From Mesocentrotus franciscanus (taxonomy: Eukaryota; Echinodermata; Echinoidea; Camarodonta; Strongylocentrotidae): DNA of 64,000 nucleotides. Below the pieces are notes generated by a model. That model worked only from the letters and a program-made list of their open reading frames with translations, ran no database searches and was not told where the DNA came from. The stretch spans positions 4,980,261-5,044,260 of the forward strand of contig CP137668.1 of NCBI GenBank assembly GCA_037976565.1. The letters run 5' to 3'. The position numbers and the translations under genes are program-made. This document shows positions 48,620-63,054 of the stretch, piece after piece; the first letter of the stretch is position 1; each line of letters starts with the position of its first letter.

Positions 48620-49033
48620 CAGGGGCGGATCCAGCCGGCGGCAAGGTAGGGGGCCTAAAAAGGGGCCCACTTCGTGCGAAAATTTGAAAATCGTGCTGGT
48701 CGATTTTTCGCTCAGTGGGGGAGGGGGTAGTGAGCAAAAAAAAATGTTGGCACCCGAAAAAAAAATTGCCCTCCGGGAAGGGTAATTTTTTTACCACCGC
48801 CACCCCCCCCCCTTGGGCTCAAAGGGTAGTGAGCACAAATTTTTTTTTTTAGGCACCCGAAAATTTTTTTTTTAGGCACCCGAAAAAAAATTTTCCTACG
48901 GAGAGGTTTTTTTTCCACCGCCACCCCTTGGGCGCCAGGGGAGGGGGCCCAACTTCTTTTTTTTCAAAAAGGGTGTTTTTACCTGTTTTTTTCTAGGGAG
49001 GGGGGCCCCCCCCCCCCCCTGGATCCGCCACTG
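48620..49033. mobile_element. hAT-type MITE, 414 bp
   Basis: Ends CAGGGGCGGATCCAG (48620-48634) and CTGGATCCGCCACTG (49019-49033) are inverted repeats with one mismatch. Both flanks carry the exact 8-bp duplication CATGACCC (48612-48619 and 49034-49041), diagnostic of hAT. The interior is built from two diverged copies of a roughly 100-bp unit and long A/T and C/G runs. It has no coding capacity. Confidence 0.88.
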
Positions 49034-49131
49034 CATGACCCCTTAGCTACGCCACGGATTACAATCATAGTTATCCTCAACAAAAACGTGGGACGGTGGG
49101 TTTTAAGCCCTATTCCTAATATTAACGGGCG

Positions 49132-49725
49132 TCTTACTAACTTCCAACTTTAATCACTCAAGGCATTTTCTCTCAAAACCGGTTTGTGCTTGATGGAGTA
49201 AGATTAATCAAAACATTTAATGATTTTGTTTTAGTTTTGGGGCGCCTAATGGGACTAGGGAGCCTATAAAGCTATACATCATGACCCCAAAAGAATTATT
49301 TAAAGGTCATAAATTTTATTTGAATATTAAAATATGCATGAATGTTGCCTGAACGCGTGAGTCCCCTTTTTCTCCATTGTCAGAGATAGTGAATAAAAGT
49401 ATAGACTTTATTCGTTGTAAAGGGTTCAAACGAGCTTTGAAGGTGTCACTGGCCATAATATGCCGGCCGCATGGAAACTTATATATGCATTGTCTTTGGT
49501 TTAATATTGGCACGGTGTTGGTGATATTGCATCTGATATGATCATACTAAAGAGGTAGTTATGAACATCTTGCTACAACACAAGTTGTAAATTCTTTTGA
49601 TGTGATTTTATTTCTCGATAATTATTGATTTTGTAAATAATTAAACATTTGTCCTCTTTATGGAAGCAAATGATTGCCATGCGATTAAAGTACATAATAT
49701 AAGAAGGATTGTGAGGGGGAGCGAT

Positions 49726-49759
<34 letters not shown>

Positions 49760-50359
49760 GAGAGGATGGGAAGGTCGGAGGGACGGCAAGAGAGAGAGAG
49801 AGAGAGAGAGTCAGGGTACAGGGGAAGGGTCAAAAATAAGAAAATGCTGATCCTACAAACAATAATATTGAAAATGTCAAAACTATCAAGATGAACTCTC
49901 TGCCGCCTTGCAAGGATATTATTTAGTTCGCTGGGGCAGGTTAATCATGTTTTTTTTTCTCTCATTGGTCACTGACACGACCATTGATTTCGATCGGCTA
50001 TTCTTGTTCACATCCAGCCGATTGTTTTCTCCTAGAAAATAATAACATTTTCGAGCGGAATGGCGGAAACTGTTCATGGTTTAATTTCCTCTCTCTTTCC
50101 CTCTTTTTTGTGCGAGCGAGAAGTGAAACGGTTCGATAAGGAACGTGTTTAGATTGCGAATTGGACGAGGCAGATGGGCAACGCTTTTAAGATCACTGCT
50201 ATAGTATATCACACTGCCTGTGAATTCTTATCAATTCTCTCATTCCTAATGGAAGTGTGCACAGAAAAAGAGAATAACACAGGTTGAGAGTACTTTAAAA
50301 GCTTTTTTTTAGGCTCCAATTTTAACAAAATTATGAAGCGTCTTAATGCCCCCAAAAAA

Positions 50360-50392
<33 letters not shown>

Positions 50393-52208
50393 TAAATAAA
50401 CCACGTTATTTTGACGTTGTTCTTGTTGTTGGTAGTAATTTTATGGCGTTTATTCATTTTATTTTGACGATGCAAGCTCTTGTCTTTTAAATATGAAATG
50501 TGTCAGTCAATATTTATATATCATTACATACAGTATTCAGTACAGTTAGTTCCATAATGACGTCTTTCTTCGGTACCATATTTTGTCTATGTTTATAATG
50601 TGTGTCATCATCAATGAAATTGATTCTGTGATTCTGGATTCTGTATTACATATATATGGACAATAAAACTTTGAATCTTGAATCGTTTTATGTTAATTGA
50701 ATATCATATTGGCTTATCTATAATAGACACTCATTGCTTTGATGAAACATACACGAGTGGTGTGCGTTTTATACTCAATCTGTCCCTCCCCGGCCATCCA
50801 TCCACCATCCCGCCCCCACTTTAAACATATAATTTTTCCTTTTGCATATATTATCATTTTGATCTGAATTTTGCAGATAATGTGTTACTTTAAACCCGTT
50901 TGCACAATCAAGAGTTCAAGAAACACAACCCACCTGGGTTAATTCATGGACTAGGTCTATGGTTAATTACTTTACTTTGTGCTCCAGTTGTTTCAATCAG
51001 TCGCCCTAATTGTTTCCAGAACAATTCTAATATAACTGTCTCAGCAAATCCCATCATGCATAAGAGTTCGAGATATTCATTTTGATATTGACAAAAAATG
51101 AATATTTATGAAACCAAGAAAAAAAATCACCGCTCTGTCATCGACGATTCTCTTGTGTAAGTTGGTTTACAACTGTCAGGAGATATTTAGATGATACTTC
51201 AATGCCACACAAATCAATTACAATATGCGTGCACAGATATAGGGCGATAAAAGAAAGTTAAACAGATAAAGTAGATGGAAACAAGATGGTGATATGCTTG
51301 TATTACACTAACCATGATGTAAGATAGATAACTGATTATTTACATGCACCTGCTAGCTGGCCTGTCAGCAGAGGCCTTAAAGGTACCCAATTCTCAAGCG
51401 GAAAAAAATTTGTGGTTCGTTTATGCATCTGTATTTTTTTGCTTCAAATTGAAAGCTTGATTCAGAAAGGTTTCGGTAGAAAATATTATATAATTTCTGT
51501 TTGGCTTGCCGATACATAATGTAGGCCTAGTTTGTTTTTTTGTTTGTTTGTTTTGTGTTTTTTTATTTCTGCGTACATTATTACCTAACGTACATGGTTA
51601 TGATCATCAGATCATAAAAAAGACATTATTTGTATGGAGGGATAACTCTTTTTTAAAAATATATATATTGGCTTAATTATACATGTCTTGTATTGTCTAT
51701 TACAAGTTGGGTTGATTTATTGATAGCACCTTTAATTCCTGATTCATGATTCAAGAATCGCCGTTAAATGGATGCGAAATAGTAAACCCGAAACTCATGT
51801 CTATTATAGGACGTCATGTGAAATGCATCTTATCATTGAGATGGTGATAGTGAAACTGTTTTCCTTCTTCTTGAAGCCTATGATCTACAGGTGTAGCCAT
51901 TGAATGATTATTGAGTATTACATATGAAAATAAAGAGAAATCAACTGCATTAGACATCCCGCGTCTGTGATATGAACATTTTGACTTTATTACGAAATCA
52001 GCTGAAAAGTTATTCCTATACTAATTCACTCGTCGACTGGGTTCTTCTACAAATAAATCTCACTGGCCAAATTTAGTACGATTTCGTTCAAATCATATTT
52101 CCAAATTTTTATGAGGTTGGCAAAATCATCTCAAGGCACAGCAGTTCAGTGAAATTTAGCTACCCTAACAGTCTGACTTCTGAATATTTTTTTATTTCTA
52201 TAGAGCCT
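49132..52208. other. Non-coding with simple repeats and a LINE-like tail
   Basis: (GA)n 49727-49811. (AT)n then (AAAT)n 50360-50401. A LINE-like 3' end 'caataaaactttgaatcttg' at about 50669-50690, with no coding part nearby. A possible TTAA-flanked MITE at 51381-51731 has only very short matching ends. No gene. Confidence 0.45.
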
Positions 52209-52212
52209 TTAA

Positions 52213-52587
52213 AGGCATTGTTTAACAATGCCAAATCTTAGATGCATGGCCCTACGTGCTATCAGGGTCTGTGATATGGTGTAATATTGAAGCCCTAAAT
52301 AAATTGCGCTTCAAAATAATCATGAAATGCCTCAAAAAAGTGAAAATCTTTGAGCGACCGGTTTTACCACACTCATTTTTCCCAATAGTATTTAGTGTTA
52401 TAAAACCCGTTGGGAAAACGGTTTTAAAATTTCGAATTCCAATCATAAATATCTTGATAATCAGACGGGCGATCGGCTTGTAAACGTCATGGGATTCCAG
52501 ACTGACCTAAAGGTTTATAATTATGATTGCAGCATGAGCTAAATCCAGGATTTTGTTTAGAATCTGAGACAAAGATACACAATCCCT
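52213..52587. mobile_element. TTAA-flanked MITE, copy A (375 bp)
   Basis: Ends AGGCATTGT (52213-52221) and ACAATCCCT (52579-52587) are inverses with one mismatch, flanked by TTAA at 52209-52212 and 52588-52591. A subterminal hairpin GGCATTG...CAATGCC lies at the left end. It is about 88-90% identical to copy B at 54152-54533, in the same orientation. Confidence 0.8.
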
Positions 52588-52591
52588 TTAA

Positions 52592-54147
52592 TAAGTTAAT
52601 CACTTTGATTCTGTAATAATCTGAATGAGCAATGGCCCTATAAAAAGATAGCCTCGGTATAAGAAGGCCTATGTTCTAAACATAGAACCATACGCTCGTG
52701 CACTCTGTGATGAGAATTTTCATACTCTTGTTTATTGAATCCCTCGGACCGGACTGACAGACAAGCCATTGGTATGTTATATGCCCATTTAGTTATACTT
52801 AAAACCATATTTGCTCATTTAGCCGTCAGATCAAATAAACATCAAATAATATTATCTCTCTAATTCGCCATATCTCCGCAAGAAAGAGATAATCTAGAAT
52901 GGACGTATATAAGCGCATAATCCTGCTAAAAGTAACTCTAACTTCTACCGACCTAGATCACCTGCTCAACTTAATCCTCTTGATTAATTATCCATCCTAC
53001 CTTCATCCATGACAGGTGGAGCTTAAGCCAAATGTTCCATTATCTTCTATATTTTATTTTAAGCACTTTGATGTAGAATTGTATTGTACTGCGATTTTAC
53101 AAGGTATTTGGTACTTTCTGTATGACGATCATATGTTTTGGTGTGTGTTTTTTTAATACTAAAGAGGCAAAATAGTTCTACCTAAAAGGCTTACTAGGTG
53201 ATTCCTAAGGATTTGAACCCAAGGTCACCATTTCAGTTTTTATTTTGTATATCCATTTATTAGTTTTGTGCAACAAATATGTCATATTGAGAAAAAAAGT
53301 CTGAATCACTGATAAAAATATGAGACATTCTTGTGTTTTCTTCTATACCTCATCTTATAATTTGTCTATTTTTTTTATTTTAAAAGAAGTGGCCCATTTT
53401 TTCCTTCAGTCTTCACAGAAAATTGATTTTACCCTCCTATACCCCAGTTTCACAACAACTCTAGGCTGCTACAGCCCCTGAGAACGACATGTCAGTTTCA
53501 CCGGTCTTCTGCTAAGTTATCAAAGGGTTCGCGAGTTCAACGGCACAAGAGACCGATAACCTAAGAGCCTGACATGGCGTTTCATATTTATGATGAAGAG
53601 GGTTAGAAATGCTATTCTTCTGTATAAACAGTAATTTGCTTTATTTAGTTTTGTCTTATTTGTGATGTGCAATATATTGATGGTCAAAAAATAAATCAAA
53701 TCTAAATCTGAAAAATGACTCCGATTTAAAATCGGAAATGAATTAGCATCCTGTTATCCCATATCGTTGAGAAAAAATAATTAACATGAAAAACACATCT
53801 ATATAGGAGAGGTCCGGAATTATTTTGTTTTCACGTTTCCATTTCTTTTCATTCAAGAGTATCCCAGACATCATGTCATTTCCTTTACCCCAGGGCAAAG
53901 TGTAAACCATAAGTTGTTTATCTTTCATCTTATACTGTCAATCATTTTCCGTAATTTGGTTGTTTTCTTTGGAACGTCCAAATTTCGTCAGAAATATGCC
54001 TCCCCAGGGATTGGGTTCCATTTCATTGTCTATCGCCATCAACGACATTATTCAAGACAGTGACAGATCAAAGAATGAGAAGAAAAGGACTATTAACGAC
54101 ACGAATTTCGTGGAAAATGCGTTCGTCATTGCATTTTTTATCGCTGC
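52592..54147. other. Non-coding between two MITE copies
   Basis: A LINE-like tail ('aaataaatcaaatctaaatc') lies at about 53688-53707. No gene recognised. Confidence 0.45.
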
Positions 54148-54151
54148 TTAA

Positions 54152-54533
54152 AGGCATCGTTTAACAATGTTAAATCTTAGATGTATGGCCCTACGCGTTA
54201 TCAGTGTCTGTGATATGGTGTAATATTGAAGCCCTAAAAAAATTGCGCTTCAAAATGATCATGAAATGCCTCCAAAAAAAAAAAAAAAATCTTTGAGTGA
54301 CCGGTTTTACCATACTCATTTCCCCAATTGACTGTAGTGTTACAAAAACCGTTAGGAAAACGAAAAAAATGAAATTTCGATTTCCAATCATAAATATCTT
54401 GATAATCAGACAGGCGAACGGCTTGTAAAAGTCATGGGTTTCCTGACTGACCTAAAGGTTTCTAATTATGATTGCAGCATGAGCTAAATCTAGGATTTTG
54501 ATTCAGAATCTGAGGCAATGTTACCGAGTCACT
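54152..54533. mobile_element. TTAA-flanked MITE, copy B (382 bp)
   Basis: Second copy of the element at 52213-52587, flanked by TTAA at 54148-54151 and 54534-54537. The right terminal repeat is more decayed. An internal A-run and small indels explain the extra length. Similar minus-strand open frames in both copies follow from shared sequence, not coding. Confidence 0.8.
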
Positions 54534-54740
54534 TTAATGTTGAGTAAACACTCCCATAACCACCGCAGTTACATAACATTGTGCGTGTGTGTGTGTATGT
54601 TTGTATGTGTCCACAGTATGGTTTTCGTATTGATTAATTTTATTTCTTAAAAACTCCGATTCTATTTCATACATAACATATAGAAGCAAAATATTTTCCA
54701 TCTTTTTATTATATGATAAACGAATATATAATTCCAATAT

Positions 54741-54916
54741 TATACAAATAATGAATGCTTATGAGTTCAATAGTGCGAATATTTTCATGAGTTGAAAGAT
54801 TAACGTTCTATTCAACGAGGCGTCAGCCGATTTGAATAGAATTAACGTTAATCTTTCAACGAATGAAAATATTTGCACTATTGAACGAATGAAAAACATT
54901 CATTATTTGTTTTATA
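54741..54916. mobile_element. Large foldback element
   Basis: Arms of about 80 bp are near-perfect inverses. The left has ACAAATAATGAATG, TTCAATAGTGC and TTGAAAGATTAACG in order, and the right has their inverses in reverse order. The short loop is around 'gaggcgtcagccga'. Further inverted matches (TGCATTGTGAAAAT at about 54970 and its inverse at about 55082) suggest an outer or second foldback to about 55095. Confidence 0.82.
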
Positions 54917-56117
54917 CAACATCTTTCAACAAATTATGCTTTGCTCCTTATATTAAAGATAAATTAAATGCATTGTGAAAATCGTGCAATAGTATTATTT
55001 ATTGAATATCATGTGACCAACAATCCTCCAATCAAATGACAATGATCTACGAAGGTGTTGTATAAAATTCATTATTCACAATTTTCACAATGCATGTGAT
55101 TAAAATATAGCACACTAACATAATATGAAAATATTACCGCTCGACAGTTTCATGCATGACCAAAAGTCGAGAACAAGCATTATTTTTTCAGAATACAAAC
55201 TGAATAGTCTTTAGAATTTTGCTTTTTACATTTCTCAACACACAATATCATACGGAATTGAAGTTATGAGTCTTTCTTTTATTAAAACACATAGCGTCAA
55301 TCGATTTAGCGTGGTCATTGAACGTTCCACAGTGTTTTCACGGTAAGAACCTGTTCCAATTCATAAACAGAATAATTATTTATTTTCTTTTCATACAGAA
55401 TGTTTTAAGCACTTTACATCACACGTTGTAGCGGTGTGATTCGCCTGAGTTAACACGATGTTTTTGTTTTGTCCTGGGAAGAAGGACTTTCTTAAAATTC
55501 TTACGTCGTGCAACACATTAGACATTTTATTAGCAAGATGGACCACATTGTCACTTTATATTCCCCTTTTCCGTTAATATAAGCATGATTTTTTTAACAG
55601 AACATCCTTCATTAACCCTCATTATAAAAAGCCATGCCATATCAAAGTGCTTTCGTGTTGAATCTTAGAATAGTCTTTCGTGTTCTCCGCCCAAAATTAC
55701 GATCATTGGCATGCATACAATGCATTTCTCTTTCCTGACAAATGGTTTTGAGTTTCCAATTTTGATTTTTAAAACGGTCCATTTTCGTCATGAAGGTTCG
55801 TGACCGTTCTCTGTAACGGAAGTCTTTCAAAGTCTCCCCCGTAAACCGCCCGGGGAAAATTCCCTCTATTCCCGCGTTTGCCACATTGCCGGCAGGAAAG
55901 AAATCTTAGCCTCCAAAGAGAGACCAAAGATAGGACTTTTCGTGCAGGGAAGAGGGGCAGAATACGTTAATATAGAATCGTTCGATATAAATATGAAAGA
56001 TCTGACTAATAGGAGGATCATAAAGAGTGAACTGGTAAGGGATAGAGGACAGGGAAGTTCCAAATTTTGAATGAGGGAAAAGATTGATCCATAGATAGAT
56101 TTATGGTGAAGAAAAGG
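54917..56117. other. Non-coding stretch
   Basis: After the foldback, no supported gene. A minus-strand frame at 55642-55884 has a GTG start and no recognisable motif. Confidence 0.4.
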
Positions 56118-56165
56118 AGATCGCTAGATAGCTAGATATGGATAGATAGATGGATGGATAGGGAG

Positions 56166-56221
<56 letters not shown>

Positions 56222-56261
56222 AGAGAGAACGGACAGACACAGAGAGAGGGAAGAGGGTGAG

Positions 56262-56293
<32 letters not shown>

Positions 56294-56520
56294 CAGAGAG
56301 AGAGGGAGAGAGAGAGAGAGGGGGAATAGAAGAGAGAGAGAGAGAGAGGGGGGAATAGAAGAGAAAGAGAGAGAGAGAGAAAGGGAAAGGAGAGGTTATC
56401 TGAGAGAAAGGACAAGAATAGAACGAAATAAAGCAGGAAAGGCCAAAATAAAAGAGACAGGAAGAGATAATAAAATCGACGGAGATGATAAGACAAGAAA
56501 GAGAGAGACAGAAGAGATAG
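56118..56520. repeat. GATA then GA low-complexity region
   Basis: Impure (GATA/GATG)n to about 56187, then (GA)n blocks. It includes a duplicated 'gggggaatagaagagagagag' unit near 56320 and 56350. Confidence 0.9.
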
Positions 56521-59267
<2,747 letters not shown>

Positions 59268-59345
59268 TTGGTTTCTTATATAGCGCACGTATTGACCTTG
59301 CAAGTTCCTCAAGGAGCTCCAACACTACCCGGCTATGCTAGGCTG
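59268..59345. mobile_element. Possible retroelement end attached to the AAT array
   Basis: The block 'ggtttcttatatagcgcacg' then 'ctcaaggagctcc' directly abuts the array. Such conserved blocks next to A-rich triplet tails usually mark a retroelement whose tail seeded the microsatellite. Family not identified. Confidence 0.4.
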
Positions 59346-59439
59346 CCGATTGTGTCACTTTGCAAAAGGTGAATATTTTACGTCGTCTTCCAATTCGAAT
59401 AAGGAACCGTAAAGATGCAACCGAAAATGAGAGAGATGA

Positions 59440-59476
<37 letters not shown>

Positions 59477-61240
59477 TCTATGAATATTCCGAAATCATTC
59501 GAGTGAGTCAGAAAAGATGAAAACTCGTAAAAAAGTCTTGGTATTAGGAATTATAACGTCGCATCATGCGCGTCTGGTGGCGATTGGTTGTGCCCCTTTA
59601 ATGTCCTTTAATGTCATATCGCTTCAGCTGTGGACGTTCCATTCACTTTGCTTTTATGTAACCTCTTTGTTCACATACAGGCTGCCTCAAGAAATGAAAA
59701 CATATTTGAAATGTAAAACATTATATCAGGCAAAAACTAAAACGCACATTTTTAATGAATATTTTTTCTGCAACTATTATAAATCCCTACCACGTACATG
59801 AAGAAATACATGGGTAGCACTAAACACGAAAGTTTTTATTTTTTAAACATTTTTTTATCGATAGTTCAAGGGGGAAAAATTCATTTCATTTTTATTTTTT
59901 AAAATCATAAACCACTTTATTCTACCACTCTGATTATAAGACCGCTCTTGAAAGTAATCCGTTTCATAAGAATTTTTTATCACTGACAAAAAATGTAATG
60001 TTCCTGTAGTCAAAATATACAAATGACATCCATATCACCTTTACATTAATAGTTAAACTGTCACATGTTACACGGTCCTTCTTTTAGGGGAGTCTGTACC
60101 TCTATCTTAATTTTAAAGAAAGAATGAAAGTAAAAAAGGAAAGAAAAGAAATAGACCTATTTAAGAATGATTGTAGAAATTGAAATGTAAGTTCGTACGG
60201 GCGCCAGTCATAAATCTGACAAAATTGCATTATGATTAGAATATCCCCAAAATAGAAAATAAATCTTTAAAAAAGGACTCAGATAATTATGGGATGAAAG
60301 GTACTTGGCAGGGTAGTCAGTATTATCTGAATATTATTTATACGGATGCATTCATCTCACTTAGTGTGTCCAGGAAACGATTTGCTTCATCAGATAGATT
60401 GATGAGAAAAGCGTGGTTTATTTCCGCTATTATCATAATATGATTTATGAGATTCAGCTAATACGAATAATAAGTAGGTGTATAACGATACGAAGATAAT
60501 TGGATGTCCATGACTTGTAGGCCTATGTATACTAAGTATGTCTTCGTTGCTTATAGTTATACATATCTTAATCATTCTTTCTCTAAAGATGCAGTGTAAT
60601 TACAAATATATCCACTTATCAAATATTGCCTATAACAAGAACAAGAAAAGACATGTAGTCGGTCTATAGCCTCTTTCATAGTCTCATTTCCATTTTTAAT
60701 TAGTCTTTAACTTATAAGTTACTGAGATACTGAGCAAACGAATTGACTTGATATATATTTTATGTATTTAATATGTTCCTTTAAAATTCATTTATATTGT
60801 TTTTATATTTATTGTCATTACAACCGACTACGTGTAACGTGATACATGGAATTAACTGAAAGCAAAATTGAGATTGAAACTAACAAATAATGATGATGAT
60901 TATTATGATGATAATAATAAAAAACAGCACCAACACCGCCATCAACAAAAACAACGATCATTATGACAGCAAGGAAAAAAGATAATGATAACAAGAAGAA
61001 GAAGTAAGAATCAATAATGGGCCATGGACACATTTTTAAGCTGCAGATCAGTTTGTAATACTGCACACAATATTTGATATATGTCAATGGTTAAATTATG
61101 TTTCAATTAATGCCTGTATGTAAACACTCAATTCCTAAGAATTTATGAAATGCATCAAAAATTGATACAATACTCACTACATGTATTATTTTTCTGCGAG
61201 TTTGGAATTGGACAGCTGTATAGAGGGCGACATTGTTCAA
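59346..61240. other. Non-coding stretch
   Basis: (GA)n ending in a G-run at 59440-59476. Degenerate ATG/ATT-rich tract near 60886-60920. No gene supported. Confidence 0.45.
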
Positions 61241-61640
61241 ATTTGAGAGTCGAGTACGATCGATCGCCGATCGAGTGACGTGATATATATAATGCGGGAA
61301 TTCCCACGACCGATTTCGTAAACAAAAATCGGAGGCATAAACAGAATAGACAGCTTTTCCGCGTCTTGTTCCCTTTCTTATCATATATCAATGCGAAAGA
61401 TATTGACTTATGTTGTGCTGATGGACAGGAAATAACATATGAACCAAAAGAGCCTCCTTGTAAGTGGTAAATCTTATTAATTGCATTCATGTTAATAATA
61501 CGACGTATGGTCGTAGACTCGTAGTACGTCGTGTGACTGTAGTCTGTAGTGTGAGTGAAGGCAAAGCCAAGGTAGTACGTAGTCCGCCCGGCCCGGTGTG
61601 GAAAGGGCGCGGGCCCTACCTCCGGCTCCGCTCTGCCAAA
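61241..61640 (+). promoter_or_regulatory. CpG-rich promoter-like block upstream of syntaxin-17
   Basis: Two CpG-rich patches (about 61250-61320 and 61500-61640) stand out from the AT-rich surroundings. The first holds in order a CRE-like TGACGTGA (61276-61283), a TATATATAA (61284-61292) and a palindromic Rel/NF-kB-type site GGGAATTCCC (61296-61305). The second is G/C-rich with 'gggcgcgggccc'. They lie 1.2-1.6 kb before the first coding exon of syntaxin-17, where a 5' non-coding exon and promoter would be expected. A 169-codon minus-strand frame (61155-61664) overlaps them without recognisable domains. Confidence 0.35.
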
Positions 61641-61868
61641 GATATGCCTTATGACTGTGGCCATAAATAATGCTTTAATTTTAAATTGATTAAGAAATTA
61701 TATACAATGGCTGCAATAATGACTATTTAGGCATGCTTCTTCTTAAATTCATTGTAGAGTCTAGATCTATTCTTTAATGTGCTCAAAATTTGTGCAAGAT
61801 TACAACTTGACTCTTTAGTTTACATTAATATTACAATTAAATTAGTAAGTAATTACAAATATGAATTA

Positions 61869-62056
61869 GACCGAAAATTTCTGTCTCTTTCGTTCGTTAA
61901 AGACGTAAAGTGACATTTTAGTCCAAAGTTTGGTGGCCAGATCCGTGCCACCGAGTTTGCACAGGAGCGCCTATGGTCGGCTTCTGTCTCTAAAGAGAGG
62001 AGCCGACCCTACCAAAATCGGAGGCTAAGGAACGAAAGAGACAGAAATTTTCGGTC
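61869..62056. mobile_element. TA-flanked MITE, 188 bp
   Basis: Perfect terminal inverted repeats of about 27 bp begin GACCGAAAATTTCTGTCTCT at 61869, with the inverse ending at 62056. TA sits on both sides (61867-61868 and 62057-62058), the target duplication of Tc1/mariner-type elements. The interior has an additional stem GGTCGGCT...AGCCGACC. Non-coding. Confidence 0.85.
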
Positions 62057-62058
62057 TA

Positions 62059-62874
62059 CATTACAATTAACTAACATTTAGGTCTAGCTACAAGAACAAA
62101 TTCAAAGAGTCATGACTGAATTCAGGAAACATGTCTTTAATTTGTCACTGATATGATAAGGACATGCTTGTTTTGATGTAAAATTGTCAATTTTGGCTAT
62201 GTTTAGTTCATGGAAGGGGGTTGAATGAAGAGTAGGCCTACCATATTGGCTTGTATTGATTAATTTAATATACACAAAACCTATGATTAATTACGGTATG
62301 TTGTCCCATGTAACTCATTTTTAATTGATCAATAAAATTTGGTTTAAAAAAAGACAAGATGCTCAAGAGGGTGGAAAAAAATCCCATGCTACATGTAATG
62401 AAGCGGAGGTTTGTAATTGAATTGAATGATGTAACATGTATGGTGTAGCTAGCAGTGTCCGCAGGAGCTATTTTTTCCCTTTTTTTTTTACATGTAAGTG
62501 TGATTCACTCTGTTTTATTTAAGTATTATATTCTTAACCAGATTTTTGATCAATTTACCAGAGCACTTTTGGAGCTTTCAAGAGCTAAATCGCTCACCAC
62601 TTCCGTGTATCTTTCTCGCTGTGGAGATGACCTCAGACATTAATGCGTAAATGTTGGCATGATTGTAGGTTACATATGGCCCAAATATTATAATTATTCA
62701 CTCAATTCACTGTGACATTTAAATACTAGATCCTCATTTTAACTGTGATCTCTGTCTCTTGTGTATATCTGCCTCTTGTGTATATCTGCCATTAGTCTAC
62801 AAGTGCCAATCATTCGACAATCTAAACAAGGTCTAAATTACTAAATATATCCTTTTTTTCTTTGATTATTTTAG
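62059..62874. other. Non-coding, probable 5' intron of syntaxin-17
   Basis: No exon can be fixed here. A 17-bp tandem duplication (tcttgtgtatatctgcc) lies at about 62757-62791. It ends in a polypyrimidine tract and acceptor 'attttag' (AG at 62873-62874). Confidence 0.45.
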
Positions 62875-62882
62875 GCCTAGCC

Positions 62883-62909
62883 ATGAAGAGCAATGGCAGA
62901 GTTTGGTGA
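62883..62909 (+). promoter_or_regulatory. Overlapping upstream ORF before syntaxin-17 start
   Basis: An ATG at 62883 (G at -3) opens an 8-codon frame that ends at TGA 62907-62909, after overlapping the syntaxin-17 ATG at 62893 in another frame. If the acceptor at 62874 is used, this uORF is in the mRNA and could lower initiation at the main start. Confidence 0.45.
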
Positions 62910-63054
62910 AAGCCCAAGTTGCAGAGACCAAGAACCCACAGAGATCATGAAACAGCCTATCAAGAAGCTTGAACCTGCAATCAACAGGTTCATCAAGATC
63001 GCAATACCAGTGGACCTGGAAAGGCTTGCCAATCATTGCAGAAACATTCAGAAG
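62893..63054 (+). CDS. stx17: Syntaxin-17, first coding exon
   Basis: Encodes residues 1-54 from ATG 62893 (G at -3, G at +4). The upstream acceptor is 'tttgattattttag' at 62874, and a donor GTGCAT follows codon 54 in phase 0. Residues 24-54 (KKLEPAINRFIKIAIP, then VDLERLANHCRNIQK) match the N-terminal Habc start of animal syntaxin-17, whose human form has RLEPAIQKFIKIVIP and DLERLRKH at the same place. The first ~22 residues, polar and acidic, are longer than in human. Syntaxin-17 is the autophagosomal Qa-SNARE that pairs with SNAP29 and VAMP8 for fusion with lysosomes, and also acts at ER-mitochondria contacts. The SNARE motif and C-terminal hairpin lie beyond the window. The donor is weaker than consensus. 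Confidence 0.9.

Noticed and set aside
51381..51731. TTAA-flanked MITE
   Set aside because: The terminal match is only about four to six bases (AGGT-C), too short to support.
61155..61664. 169-codon minus-strand frame with ATG
   Set aside because: Composition is irregular, no domain is seen, and it spans the promoter-like CpG patches upstream of syntaxin-17. It could be chance or repeat-derived.
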